Shown here: piece after piece, positions 24,048-32,977 of the stretch
Layout of the letters: the number at the start of each line of letters is the position of its first letter
Numbering within the stretch: the stretch's first letter is position 1
Source of the DNA: Bacillus_P idriensis_A
GTDB taxonomy: Bacteria > Bacillota > Bacilli > Bacillales > Bacillaceae
Assembly: GCF_050483325.1 (NCBI RefSeq)
Contig: NZ_JBCMYF010000006.1
Coordinates: 186,001 to 250,000, forward strand
Direction of reading: 5' to 3'
Length of the DNA: 64,000 nt
Position numbers and translations under genes: made by a program
Notes under the pieces: generated by a model
Databases searched by the model: none
What the model saw: only the letters and a program-made list of their open reading frames with translations
Told to the model about the DNA's origin: nothing

Positions 24048-25367
24048 TTGGCAACAAAGCATGAACAAATACTGCAGCATATTGATTCCCTCCCGATTGG
24101 GGAAAAGATCTCGGTCCGGCAGATTGCAAAAGATATGAGTGTGAGCGAAGGTACAGCATATCGTGCAATAAAGGAAGCTGAAAATAAAGGATACGTCAGC
24201 ACAATAGAGCGTGTTGGAACAATACGGATTGAAAAAAAGAAAAAAGAAAACATCGAAAAACTCACTTATGCCGAGGTTGTAAATATTGTTGATGGACAAG
24301 TTCTCGGAGGCCGTGCCGGACTTCATAAAACACTGAATAAATTTGTTATCGGCGCAATGAAACTAGAAGCAATGATGCGTTATACAGGCGCTGGCAACCT
24401 GCTGATTGTAGGGAACAGGACGAATGCTCATCAGCTTGCAATAGAAGCGGGTGCTGCCGTTCTGATAACAGGCGGCTTTGACACGGACGACCATGTCAAA
24501 AAAATTGCTGATGAGGCAGAGCTTCCGATTATTTCAACGAGCTATGACACCTTTACTGTTGCAACTATGATCAACAGGGCCATTTACGATCAGCTGATAA
24601 AAAAAGAAATTGTTCTTGTAGAAGATATTTTAACATCTCTTGATAAGACGGTATGCCTCAAAACGACTGATCCTATTGAAGAATGGTATCAGCATAACTA
24701 TAAAACAGGCCACGGCCGTTTTCCTGTTATCGATCATAATTTAAAAGTTCAGGGAATGGTTACATCAAAAGATGTGATAGGATACGAGCGCAATGTTTCT
24801 GTAGAAAAAGTAATGACCAAAAACCCGATTACCGTTATCGGCAAAACCTCGGTGGCATCTGCCGCACAAATGATGGTCTGGGAAGGCATCGAGGTCTTGC
24901 CTGTCGTTGATCAGAACAATCGGCTTGAGGGAATGATCAGCCGTCAGGATGTGCTTCAGGCGCTGCAGATGATTCAAAGGCAGCCTCAAATCGGTGAAAA
25001 ACTGGATGATATTGTCACAAACCAGTTTGTCGTGATTGCAGAAGATGCTAAAAAGGCGAATGTATATCGCTTTCAGGTCAGTCCGCAAATGACCAATCAT
25101 CTTGGAACAATCTCTTATGGAGTGTTTACAACGGTCGTCACAGAAGCAACAAATCGCTTTTTGCGTACACAGAAAAAAGGCGAAATCGTTGTTGAGAATA
25201 TAACCATTTATTTTATGAAGCCAGTTCAGATGGACAGTATGCTTGAGGTTCATCCGAAAATACTTGAAGTCGGACGCAAATTCGGAAAAATAGATGTCGA
25301 AGTGTTCAGCAATGGAGTCGTTGTCGGGAAAGCGATGATGATGGTTCAGCTTATAGAGAGAAGCTGA
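24048..25367 (+). CDS. ytoI: YtoI: HTH, DRTGG, CBS-pair and hotdog protein
   Basis: A 439-residue multidomain regulator-like protein. Residues 1-60 form a winged-helix DNA-binding region (IGEKISVRQIAKDMSVSEGTAYRAIKEAE). Residues about 70-180 are a DRTGG domain. Residues 190-310 hold two CBS motifs (GHGRFPVIDHNLKVQGMVTS and GIEVLPVVDQNNRLEGMISR). The C-terminal 120 residues have a thioesterase-like hotdog pattern. CBS pairs usually bind adenine nucleotides, so a nucleotide-responsive regulator is plausible, but targets are unknown. The TTG start has AAGGGTGA 7 bases upstream. Confidence 0.88.
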   Translation: MATKHEQILQHIDSLPIGEKISVRQIAKDMSVSEGTAYRAIKEAENKGYVSTIERVGTIRIEKKKKENIEKLTYAEVVNIVDGQVLGGRAGLHKTLNKFVIGAMKLEAMMRYTGAGNLLIVGNRTNAHQLAIEAGAAVLITGGFDTDDHVKKIADEAELPIISTSYDTFTVATMINRAIYDQLIKKEIVLVEDILTSLDKTVCLKTTDPIEEWYQHNYKTGHGRFPVIDHNLKVQGMVTSKDVIGYERNVSVEKVMTKNPITVIGKTSVASAAQMMVWEGIEVLPVVDQNNRLEGMISRQDVLQALQMIQRQPQIGEKLDDIVTNQFVVIAEDAKKANVYRFQVSPQMTNHLGTISYGVFTTVVTEATNRFLRTQKKGEIVVENITIYFMKPVQMDSMLEVHPKILEVGRKFGKIDVEVFSNGVVVGKAMMMVQLIERS

Positions 25368-25370
25368 AAC

Positions 25371-25400
25371 AAAAAAAGGACGGTCATCCGTCCTTTTTCT
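25371..25400 (+). terminator. intrinsic terminator of ytoI
   Basis: AAAAAGGACGG pairs perfectly with CCGTCCTTTTT around TCAT, followed by a T-rich tail. Confidence 0.92.
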
Positions 25401-25440
25401 TTTTTAAAAGATAAGAAAGTATAAAATTTTGTGCTTGGAT

Positions 25441-25554
25441 GGCGAGCGGAACCGCCCCGCGGCCAGAACGGATCCGAAAGTATTGGCAAAAAGCGCCTTT
25501 GCGGGCGGATCCTTATCTGCCATGCCAAAGCTAAACGGGCGCTTCCGCTTTTCT
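25441..25554 (-). repeat. interspersed structured repeat, copy D
   Basis: Minus-oriented copy ending in GCGCTTCCGCTTTTCTTAT directly against the ytpI stop codon. The inner hairpin has a perfect closing helix: GGATCCG (25470-25476) with CGGATCC (25506-25512), enclosing GGCAAAAAGCGCC. It lies between two convergent genes. Confidence 0.78.
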
Positions 25555-25556
25555 TA

Positions 25557-25853
25557 TCAGCCTTGCTTGGATTCCTTAAGAGCAAACGGCAAATAATGCT
25601 TATATGCTTTATATCCTGCCCAGCTGCTTGCGAGTCCGACGATCATAAAAATGATGCCAACGACTAATGATACAGTTGAATGAAAAAGAAATAATTGATT
25701 GAGTCCAAAGAAAAAGACGAAAATTCCAAGGGCAATGCTTGACTTTGCTGAGAGCCATTGCTTCTCCATAGGTTTTTTTGTTCTGTAGAATTTGACTTTA
25801 TAGAAGAGATAAAAGGAAAAGGCAAAGATGATCAGAATTACGAATACAGGCAT
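25557..25853 (-). CDS. ytpI: YtpI-family membrane protein
   Basis: A 98-residue protein with three hydrophobic segments: near residues 2-20 (VFVILIIFAFSFYLFYKV), 38-57 (SIALGIFVFFFGLNQLFLF) and 60-80 (VSLVVGIIFMIVGLASSWAG). Basic residues between the first two indicate a cytoplasmic loop. A longer frame starts at 25898, but TGGAGG lies 9 bases before the ATG at 25853, which I use. Gene order (ytoI, ytpI, nrnA) matches B. subtilis. Function unknown. Confidence 0.82.
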   Translation of the reverse strand: MPVFVILIIFAFSFYLFYKVKFYRTKKPMEKQWLSAKSSIALGIFVFFFGLNQLFLFHSTVSLVVGIIFMIVGLASSWAGYKAYKHYLPFALKESKQG

Positions 25854-26001
25854 TAAGTAAAACCTCCATATTAAACTTACATCCTCTATTTTAATCATTC
25901 TTGCAGTGAATTGCCATAACCAAAAGAGAAGATTCGCTTTTCTGCACGATGGTTTTTATGATTTAATTAGTCTATAAGCAGGTACGCAAAGGAGATTACA
26001 T

Positions 26002-26937
26002 ATGAAAAGTGAAATACTGTCAGCCATAAAAGAATATCAAACGGTCATCATCCATCGGCATGTGCGTCCTGATCCGGACGCATACGGATCTCAGTGCGGG
26101 TTAGCTGAAATCATAAAAGCATCATTTCCTGCAAAAAAAGTATTGCTCGCAGGACTTGGGGAGCCGACTCTTGAATTTTTGTATAAAATGGACAATGTTG
26201 CAGACCGGGATTATGAGGGAGCGCTGGTGATTGTCTGTGATACAGCCAATCAAGAGCGTGTTTGTGACCAGCGTTACCGTACAGGTGCAAAGTTAATTAA
26301 AATTGACCATCATCCAAATGAGGATCCATATGGAGATCTGTTGTGGGTAGATACGACAGCAAGTTCTGTCAGTGAAATGATTTATGAATTTTACCTTTCA
26401 GGGAAAGAAGATGGACTTGTTTTGCCTGATAAAGCGGCTCAGCTGATTTATGCAGGCATTGTTGGAGATACAGGCCGTTTTCTTTTTCCGAGCACAACGA
26501 AAAAAACGCTTAGGTACGCAAGTGAGCTCGTTGAGTACAACTTTGCTTTCACAGAAATTTACGATGAGTTATATAAGACAAAGGTGAATGCAGCAAAACT
26601 CAGCGGATATGTTCTTCAAAATTTTAAACTTTCATCTTCCGGTGCAGCATCGATGATTCTGACAAAAGAAATACTTGAAAAATTTGAAGTAAGTGCTTCT
26701 GAGGCTTCTCAACTGGTTGGAATGCTTGGCAATATAGAAGGTCTTCGGGCTTGGGTCTTCTTTGTAGAGGAATCCGATCAAATACGGGTGCGTTTAAGAT
26801 CTAAAGGGCCGATTATCAATGAGTTAGCCAAGAAATATCGCGGCGGAGGGCACCCGCTTGCTTCGGGGGCATCAATCTATAATTGGGAAGAAGCAGAGCA
26901 GGTTCTTGCAGATCTTGAAAAAGTGTGTCAGTCATAA
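26002..26937 (+). CDS. nrnA: NrnA: oligoribonuclease and pAp phosphatase
   Basis: DHH/DHHA1 phosphoesterase that degrades very short RNAs and dephosphorylates 3'-phosphoadenosine 5'-phosphate. The 311-residue protein carries all metal-binding motifs: HRHVRPDPDA (His20, Asp24, Asp26), VIVCDT (Asp80), and IDHHPNED (Asp102, His103, His104). The C-terminal DHHA1 signature RGGGHPLASGA lies near residue 280. AAGGAGATTACAT precedes ATG. Single gene; the next gene on the other strand ends five bases later. Confidence 0.96.
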   Translation: MKSEILSAIKEYQTVIIHRHVRPDPDAYGSQCGLAEIIKASFPAKKVLLAGLGEPTLEFLYKMDNVADRDYEGALVIVCDTANQERVCDQRYRTGAKLIKIDHHPNEDPYGDLLWVDTTASSVSEMIYEFYLSGKEDGLVLPDKAAQLIYAGIVGDTGRFLFPSTTKKTLRYASELVEYNFAFTEIYDELYKTKVNAAKLSGYVLQNFKLSSSGAASMILTKEILEKFEVSASEASQLVGMLGNIEGLRAWVFFVEESDQIRVRLRSKGPIINELAKKYRGGGHPLASGASIYNWEEAEQVLADLEKVCQS

Positions 26938-26941
26938 TCAA

Positions 26942-27124
26942 TCACTTAACTGGGATAAACCAATATCCGAATTCGGTTGAATCTTCGTGGAAGGTCAGTC
27001 CTTGTGCAAGCAGTTCCTTTTTAATTAATGATGCCAGTTCTGCAGACTCTGCATAAGCGGAAAAGCCTTCTTTCAGCCGATCAGCTTTTTCACGGGCCAT
27101 CTTTTTGTGATTTAATACATACAT
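26942..27124 (-). CDS. small conserved hypothetical protein
   Basis: A 60-residue soluble protein with a basic helical first half (NHKKMAREKADRLKEGFS) and a short C-terminal beta-like part (TFHEDSTEFGYWFIPVK). The ATG at 27124 has GGAGG 7 bases upstream; a longer frame to 27175 lacks support. It is the first gene read leftward after the ytrHI pair and faces nrnA. I do not recognise a characterised family, although a gene occupies this place in other Bacillus. Confidence 0.65.
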   Translation of the reverse strand: MYVLNHKKMAREKADRLKEGFSAYAESAELASLIKKELLAQGLTFHEDSTEFGYWFIPVK

Positions 27125-27291
27125 CACATTCCCTCCTTCTATAAAATGGGTGATTGGGTCTGATGCTATTACCATTTTACCCCATAGATGCGAGGGAGTG
27201 CGATGTAATTAATTGAAATTTCTAAAAATAATCCCAATTATTTAGTTGATTCCCTTTTTAACCTGTTTATTCGGTTCGGAAGTCCCGGCTC

Positions 27292-27795
27292 CTACTTTGC
27301 AAATGCTACTTTAAGCTCGATAAAAAGGGTCGTGTATATGAACATTTCCTCAATTTCCACTTTATATTGTTTATCGTCAATTTTATAGACTTTATTTTCA
27401 ATTGCTTTTTGCATCAGCTTCCGGCTTTTAAAGACACTTTCTAAATCCTTTGCCATCACATCAGAAATATCCTCTTTTACATGGTCTTGAATCATATAGG
27501 TCATAAGCGAAGTGAATTGATACCTTTCCCCGTTCACAAGAGTTACATGAATGTTTTGGACCCTCAGTTTTTCCTGATTTATTTTATTGAGCGTCTCAAT
27601 TTCTTCTTTATAGCTTAGATTGGCTTTTTTCAAATCCGAAATGGTATATTCCTGATCTTCAATTTTAGTTATTAGTTTCTCCTGCCATTCACCGTAAATG
27701 TAGAGAAAAATACACCAGCTTACGACAGCGCCGAGAACCATTCCCGCGAAAAGCCGCTGCCAGGAAGGTCTTTTATATAGAGGCGGAATTCTCAT
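27292..27795 (-). CDS. ytrI: sporulation protein YtrI
   Basis: A 167-residue bitopic membrane protein. The short N terminus (MRIPPLYKRPSWQRL) is followed by one membrane helix near residues 17-35 (GMVLGAVVSWCIFLYIYG). A coiled-coil stretch spans residues about 40-75, and an extracytoplasmic C-terminal domain follows. In B. subtilis the ytrHI pair is expressed in the mother cell under sigma E and is needed for efficient sporulation. AGGAG lies 8 bases before ATG, and the start overlaps the ytrH stop as ATGA. Confidence 0.88.
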   Translation of the reverse strand: MRIPPLYKRPSWQRLFAGMVLGAVVSWCIFLYIYGEWQEKLITKIEDQEYTISDLKKANLSYKEEIETLNKINQEKLRVQNIHVTLVNGERYQFTSLMTYMIQDHVKEDISDVMAKDLESVFKSRKLMQKAIENKVYKIDDKQYKVEIEEMFIYTTLFIELKVAFAK

Positions 27796-28130
27796 TGCGG
27801 CTGCTCCTGTGTCAGCCAAGAAATAAGGAGCCAGCCTGTCTGGGCCCCGCCCATAGCTGAAATAATAAGCAGAATCTGTTTGATGACATCCCGTGTTTCA
27901 CCTTCAAAGAATCCTCTTTCAAAGCTGTAAAACGTATCAAACGTACCGCCGATTGCAGCAACAAGCGCCCAAATTTTCAATCTGTTAGCTAGGCTGTAAA
28001 TAGTTGACAGCGGAGGCTCCCCGGCTAAGTATGCTCCCACTCCGCCGATTATTGAACCGCCAAGGATCACTCCAAGCGCAATAAAATAACTATTTATAAA
28101 GGCTGGTATAAAAGCTTCTTTAACCTCCAT
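27792..28130 (-). CDS. ytrH: sporulation membrane protein YtrH
   Basis: A 112-residue membrane protein with three hydrophobic segments (near residues 12-35, 58-72 and 85-105). The first is very Gly-rich (GVILGGSIIGGVGAYLAG). The open frame continues upstream to 28325, but that part is antisense to dnaE. The ATG at 28130 gives the family's usual length; AAGGGG is 12 bases upstream, and two intervening ATG codons are alternatives. It is coupled to ytrI by a 4-base overlap and is divergent from dnaE. In B. subtilis this is a sigma-E sporulation gene. Confidence 0.87.
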   Translation of the reverse strand: MEVKEAFIPAFINSYFIALGVILGGSIIGGVGAYLAGEPPLSTIYSLANRLKIWALVAAIGGTFDTFYSFERGFFEGETRDVIKQILLIISAMGGAQTGWLLISWLTQEQPQ

Positions 28131-28201
28131 TTTTATCATCATCCCCTTATTGATATGTATATGGACAAACACAGGGAAGTATGTGATGAGAAAGCTTCTA
28201 T

Positions 28202-28230
28202 TTGTGTCACTTTTCAAACAGGAATATAAT
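28202..28230 (+). promoter_or_regulatory. possible SigA promoter of dnaE
   Basis: TTGTGT (28202-28207), a 17-base spacer and a perfect TATAAT (28225-28230), 38 bases before the dnaE start. The -35 match is weak. Confidence 0.35.
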
Positions 28231-28267
28231 AAAACTATGAGAATGCCAGAAAGGATGGGAACATAGA

Positions 28268-31200
28268 TTGCCATTTGTCCATCTTCAAGTTCAAAGCGCC
28301 TACAGTCTGCTGAACAGCTCAGCAAGAATAGATAAGTTAATCGAAAAAGCTAAATCATATCAATTCAAGGCTCTCGCTATTACAGATTTTCATACGATGT
28401 ATGGAGCGGTTGCTTTTTATAAACAGTGCAAAAAACATGGCATCAAGCCAATTATCGGACTGACAGCTTCAATTATTTTAGAAGAGTCCGGTGAGGATGC
28501 CGGGTATCCTCTTATACTGCTTGCTAAAAATAATGATGGATACAAGAATCTTTTGAAGATCAGCAGTGTTCTGCAAACAAAATCTCCTCAGGGAATTAAG
28601 AGCAGATGGCTGAAATCATACAGCAACGGTTTAGCGGCTATTACCCCTGGCAGAACAGGCCTTGCTGAAAAGTATATTAGCGAGGGGAAAAGTGAAGAAG
28701 CAATAAAGCTTCTCGAGTTGTACAAGACCTTTTTTAATGAGGGAGACTTCTATTTATCTGTTCAAAAGCACTCACTTCAAGATGAATTCAAAATGACGGA
28801 GGAAATCCTCAAGATAAGCCATCAAACAGGTCTTCCGCTTGCAGCAGCAAATGATGTTCATTACGTGGAACAAGAGGATGCCTTTGCCCATAATTGTTTG
28901 CTTTCAATTAAAAATGGATCAAAAATGGAAGATGACAGCGATTATGCACTGCCTTCGAATCAGTATTACTTTAAATCTCCTTCTGAGATGGCTGAACTTT
29001 TTCAAGATTGTCCCGAAGCTCTGGAGAATACGCTGAAAATTGCTGAAGAATGCAACGTATCTCTTGAACTCGGAAAAACGCAGCTTCCGAAATACCCGGC
29101 ACCTGCCGGCCAATCAGCTGATGAGTATTTGGAAAGACTTTGTCTGCAGGGATTAAAACATCGTTTCAGAGAACCTGCAGATACATATTTTAGAAGGCTT
29201 GAGTATGAACTGGATGTAATCAAACAAATGAAGTTCAGTGATTATTTCTTAATCGTCTGGGATTTCATGAAGTATGCACATGACCATCATATTTTGACGG
29301 GGCCAGGAAGGGGATCTGCAGCGGGATCCCTGGTAGCGTATGTGTTGAAAATTACAGATGTAGATCCAATTGAACATCGCCTTTTATTTGAGCGTTTTTT
29401 AAATCCTGAGCGCATCAATATGCCTGATATAGACATTGATTTTCCTGATACAAGACGGGATGAAATGATTGCCTATGTTGCAGAAAAATACGGCTCTATG
29501 CACGTAGCCCAGATTGTGACATTCGGAACGCTTGCAGCAAAAGCCTCGCTTCGTGATGTCGGAAGAGTCATGGGGGCATCAGCAAAAGAGGCGGATGTAC
29601 TGGCAAAGCTCATCCCTTCTAAACCCGGTACAACGTTAAAGCAGACTTATTCAGAGTCTAAAGATCTGCGAAATCTTTTAACAGAGTCAGATTTATATAA
29701 AAAAATTTATGAAACGGCCCTGAAGATTGAGGGTCTGCCGCGCCATACATCCACACATGCTGCCGGTGTAGTGTTCAGCAGCGAACCGCTGACGGACATC
29801 ATTCCCATTCAGGATGGGCACAACGGGATCTATTTGACTCAATTTTCGATGGATTACCTTGAAGACCTTGGATTGCTGAAAATGGATTTTTTAGGCCTTA
29901 GAAACTTAACGCTTATCGAAAGAATAACAAGTCATATTGAACGGAATGAGAAGAAAAAAATCGATTTCTCCCAAATTTCCTATAAAGATGAAAAGACATT
30001 TGAACTGCTCGGCAAAGGGGATACAACGGGAGTTTTCCAGCTGGAGTCTGAAGGCATGCGGAGCGTTCTTAGAAGGCTGAAACCAACAGATCTTGAGGAT
30101 ATTGTGGCTGTAAATGCCCTTTTTCGTCCGGGACCAATGGAAAACATTCCTCTCTTTATCAGCCGGAAGCATCACAGAGAGAAAATCGAATACCCGCATC
30201 CTGCACTTGAGCCTATTTTAAAAACAACCAATGGGGTAATCGTGTATCAGGAGCAGATCATGGAAATAGCCTCAAAAATGGCTGGGTTTTCTTTAGGTGA
30301 AGCTGATTTATTAAGAAGGGCAGTCGGAAAAAAAATTAAGGATATACTTGATCAGGAAAGAGAGCATTTTGTATCAGGATGCATGAAAAATGGCTATGAT
30401 AAAACATCAGCAAACAGCATTTATGATTTAATCGTTAAATTTGCAAACTATGGATTTAATAGAAGCCATGCCGTAGCCTACAGCATGATTTCCTTTCAGC
30501 TTGCTTTTCTGAAAGCCCATTACCCTGTATATTTCATGGCGGCACTTTTAACCAGTGTGATCGGCAATGATGAAAAAGTCGCGCAATATATTAGAGAGGC
30601 CAAGCAGAATGGCGTTGCTGTTCTGCCGCCATCTATTAATAGAAGTGAATATCCTTTTACTGTAGAAAAGGGAAGCATTCGATTCAGTCTTAATGCCATA
30701 AAAAATGTTGGAACAAATGCTGTTAAAGAAATTTATCAGGCAAGAAAGAAAAGGGAATTTGCCGATCTTTTTGATTTTTGCGTAAGGGTATCGATGAAAA
30801 TCGTCAACCGAAAGGTGGTGGAATCCCTCATTTTTTCCGGAGCAATGGATGAGTTTGAGATGGAAAGATCGACGCTGCTTGCAAGTCTTGATTTAGCAAT
30901 CGAGCATGCGGCACTTTTTTCTTCAGATGATGAAAATCAATATGATTTGTTTTTGGAAGAGGAAGAATTCAGTATTAAGCCGAAATATATAGAAGTTGAA
31001 CCATTCAAAACGGAAGAATTGCTTAAATTTGAAAAGGAAGCATTGGGATTTTACTTTTCAAGTCATCCAGCATCAGCGCACTCGTTCTTATTTAATCGTT
31101 TTGGGGTTGTGAAAATCAGCGATGCGCGGCAATTGCTGCATCAGAAGGTGAAGGTCGGAGTATTTATTACAGCCATCCGCACGATCCGGACAAAAAAAGG

Positions 31201-31630
31201 CGAGGTTATGGCTTTTCTTGCATTAAGCGATGAGAGCGGGGAACTTGAAGCAGTTGCCTTTCCGGCTGTTTATACAAAAGCCGGGGATATTTTTTCTCAA
31301 GGAAATGTTGCAGTCCTGAGCGGAAAGATTGAGAATCGAAATGACCGGCCACAGCTGATTTTATCAGATGCAGAAACCATTCAAGATCTTGAGAAGAGAA
31401 CGAAAACACTGTTCCTTAAAATTGAAGAGTCCCATCTGGCTGAGGGGAAACTGCAGATTGTACAAGATACCCTCAAGCAGCACCGGGGCGGCACTCCGGT
31501 TTTTCTTTATTACGAGAAGGACAAAAGAACCGTTCAGCTTCCAAAAGATTATTTTGTGGATGCAACTGACCGGTGTTTGTCTGTGCTGAGAGAACTTTTA
31601 GGCAATCAGAATGTGGCAGTGAAAGATTAA
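28268..31630 (+). CDS. dnaE: DNA polymerase III alpha subunit DnaE
   Basis: C-family replicative polymerase; in low-GC Gram-positives it extends primers at the replication fork next to PolC. The 1120-residue protein begins with a PHP domain (residues 1-200). The palm follows, with GPGRGSAAGSLVAYVL near residue 345 and the catalytic aspartates in PDIDIDFPDTRR near 395. A helix-hairpin-helix region and a C-terminal OB domain come last. There is no proofreading exonuclease insert, which separates it from PolC. The start is TTG, with AAGGATGG upstream, and the N terminus FVHLQVQSAYSLLN matches homologs, so no longer start is needed. Confidence 0.97.
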   Translation: MPFVHLQVQSAYSLLNSSARIDKLIEKAKSYQFKALAITDFHTMYGAVAFYKQCKKHGIKPIIGLTASIILEESGEDAGYPLILLAKNNDGYKNLLKISSVLQTKSPQGIKSRWLKSYSNGLAAITPGRTGLAEKYISEGKSEEAIKLLELYKTFFNEGDFYLSVQKHSLQDEFKMTEEILKISHQTGLPLAAANDVHYVEQEDAFAHNCLLSIKNGSKMEDDSDYALPSNQYYFKSPSEMAELFQDCPEALENTLKIAEECNVSLELGKTQLPKYPAPAGQSADEYLERLCLQGLKHRFREPADTYFRRLEYELDVIKQMKFSDYFLIVWDFMKYAHDHHILTGPGRGSAAGSLVAYVLKITDVDPIEHRLLFERFLNPERINMPDIDIDFPDTRRDEMIAYVAEKYGSMHVAQIVTFGTLAAKASLRDVGRVMGASAKEADVLAKLIPSKPGTTLKQTYSESKDLRNLLTESDLYKKIYETALKIEGLPRHTSTHAAGVVFSSEPLTDIIPIQDGHNGIYLTQFSMDYLEDLGLLKMDFLGLRNLTLIERITSHIERNEKKKIDFSQISYKDEKTFELLGKGDTTGVFQLESEGMRSVLRRLKPTDLEDIVAVNALFRPGPMENIPLFISRKHHREKIEYPHPALEPILKTTNGVIVYQEQIMEIASKMAGFSLGEADLLRRAVGKKIKDILDQEREHFVSGCMKNGYDKTSANSIYDLIVKFANYGFNRSHAVAYSMISFQLAFLKAHYPVYFMAALLTSVIGNDEKVAQYIREAKQNGVAVLPPSINRSEYPFTVEKGSIRFSLNAIKNVGTNAVKEIYQARKKREFADLFDFCVRVSMKIVNRKVVESLIFSGAMDEFEMERSTLLASLDLAIEHAALFSSDDENQYDLFLEEEEFSIKPKYIEVEPFKTEELLKFEKEALGFYFSSHPASAHSFLFNRFGVVKISDARQLLHQKVKVGVFITAIRTIRTKKGEVMAFLALSDESGELEAVAFPAVYTKAGDIFSQGNVAVLSGKIENRNDRPQLILSDAETIQDLEKRTKTLFLKIEESHLAEGKLQIVQDTLKQHRGGTPVFLYYEKDKRTVQLPKDYFVDATDRCLSVLRELLGNQNVAVKD

Positions 31631-31647
31631 AAGCAAAAATACAAGTC

Positions 31648-31675
31648 TTTACAATACCTAAAATTATGTTATGAT
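31648..31675 (+). promoter_or_regulatory. SigA-type promoter of ytsJ
   Basis: TTTACA (31648-31653), a 16-base spacer and TATGAT (31670-31675). The predicted transcript start lies just before the GntR-type palindrome. Confidence 0.5.
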
Positions 31676-31691
31676 TTATTATTGGCTGGAG

Positions 31692-31702
31692 TGGTCAGAC
31701 CA
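31692..31702 (+). promoter_or_regulatory. GntR/FadR-type operator upstream of ytsJ
   Basis: TGGTCAGACCA is a perfect 11-base palindrome of the TNGTNNNACNA type bound by FadR-subfamily GntR regulators. It lies inside a wider symmetry (TGGAG...CCTCCA) at about +10 to +20 of the predicted ytsJ transcript. The gene after ytsJ encodes such a regulator, suggesting autoregulation. Confidence 0.65.
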
Positions 31703-31731
31703 CCTCCAATATGACCCTAAGGAGTGAGAAG

Positions 31732-32967
31732 ATGTCATTGCGAGAAGAAGCATTACATATGCATCTAATTCATAAAGGAAAGCTAGAATCAAAATCAAAA
31801 GTACCAGTCAGAAATGCTAAAGACTTAAGCTTAGCTTATTCTCCAGGGGTCGCTGAACCTTGTAAGGCAATTTATGACGATAAAAATAAAGTGTACGACT
31901 ATACAATGAAAGGCAACATGGTGGCAGTAGTATCAGACGGCACTGCCGTGCTTGGCCTCGGAAATATCGGACCGGAAGCAGCACTCCCGGTAATGGAAGG
32001 AAAAGCAGTCCTTTTTAAAAGCTTTGCGGGAGTTGATGCATTTCCGATTTGTTTGAATACAACAGATGTGGATAAAATTGTAGAGACGGTCAAATTGCTT
32101 GAGCCTACATTCGGAGGCATCAATCTTGAAGATATTGCTGCGCCGAATTGTTTTGTTATTGAGGAAAGATTGAAAAAGGAAACGAATATTCCTGTTTTTC
32201 ATGATGATCAGCACGGAACGGCCATTGTTACTGTTGCAGGACTTGTGAATGCATTGAAGCTTGCCGGCAAACAAATGTCCAGCATCAAAGTGGTGGCAAA
32301 TGGAGCAGGTGCAGCAGGAATAGCCATTATCAAGCTTCTATACCGTTATGGCGTGCGCGATATTATCATGTGCGATTCAAAAGGTGCCATTTTTGAAGGA
32401 CGTTCGTTTGGGATGAATAACGTAAAAGCGGAAGTCGCTAAGTTTACGAACCGTGACCGTGCGGAAGGCTCATTGGCAGATGTCATCAAAGATGCCGACG
32501 TATTTATCGGTGTTTCAGTTGAGGGTGCATTGACAAAAGACATGATTGCTACTATGAAAAAGGATCCAATCATATTCGCGATGGCGAATCCAGTGCCTGA
32601 GATCATGCCGAGTGAAGCTAAAGAAGCAGGAGCGATGGTTATAGGCACAGGACGTTCAGATTTCCCGAATCAAGTCAACAATGTTCTTGCATTCCCGGGT
32701 ATTTTCAGGGGCGCTCTGGATGTGCGCGCTACACATATTAACGAACAAATGAAAATTGCGGCTGTTGAAGCGATTGCTTCATTAATTAGTGCTGAAGAAT
32801 TATCCGCTGACTACGTTATTCCGGCTCCATTTGATGCACGTGTTGCTCCTGCGGTTGCTGCAGCGGTTGCAAAAGCAGCGATGGAAACCGGGGTGGCTAG
32901 ACTAAAGGCTGATCCAAATGAAATCGCTGAAAAAACTAAACAGTTAGCGATCATCGAGACAAAGTGA
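31732..32967 (+). CDS. ytsJ: NADP-dependent malic enzyme YtsJ
   Basis: Oxidative decarboxylation of malate to pyruvate; in B. subtilis YtsJ is the main malic enzyme and makes NADPH. The 411-residue product contains RNAKDLSLAYSPGVAEP, the FKSFAGVDAFP block, VFHDDQHGTAIV with the metal-binding aspartates, the NAD(P) loop VVANGAGAAGIA near residue 192, and the ATHINEQMK block. The ATG at 31732 follows AAGGAGTGA; an earlier in-frame start at 31711 would lie within the operator-leader region. It is followed after 10 bases by a GntR regulator gene. Confidence 0.95.
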   Translation: MSLREEALHMHLIHKGKLESKSKVPVRNAKDLSLAYSPGVAEPCKAIYDDKNKVYDYTMKGNMVAVVSDGTAVLGLGNIGPEAALPVMEGKAVLFKSFAGVDAFPICLNTTDVDKIVETVKLLEPTFGGINLEDIAAPNCFVIEERLKKETNIPVFHDDQHGTAIVTVAGLVNALKLAGKQMSSIKVVANGAGAAGIAIIKLLYRYGVRDIIMCDSKGAIFEGRSFGMNNVKAEVAKFTNRDRAEGSLADVIKDADVFIGVSVEGALTKDMIATMKKDPIIFAMANPVPEIMPSEAKEAGAMVIGTGRSDFPNQVNNVLAFPGIFRGALDVRATHINEQMKIAAVEAIASLISAEELSADYVIPAPFDARVAPAVAAAVAKAAMETGVARLKADPNEIAEKTKQLAIIETK

Positions 32968-32977
32968 GTGGTGGACT

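Noticed and set aside
24765..25253. 162-residue minus-strand frame inside ytoI
   Set aside because: Cys/His/Phe-rich reverse-frame product with no start signal.
28131..28325. N-terminal extension of ytrH by 65 residues
   Set aside because: The extension runs antisense through the dnaE start region; the usual YtrH length begins at 28130.
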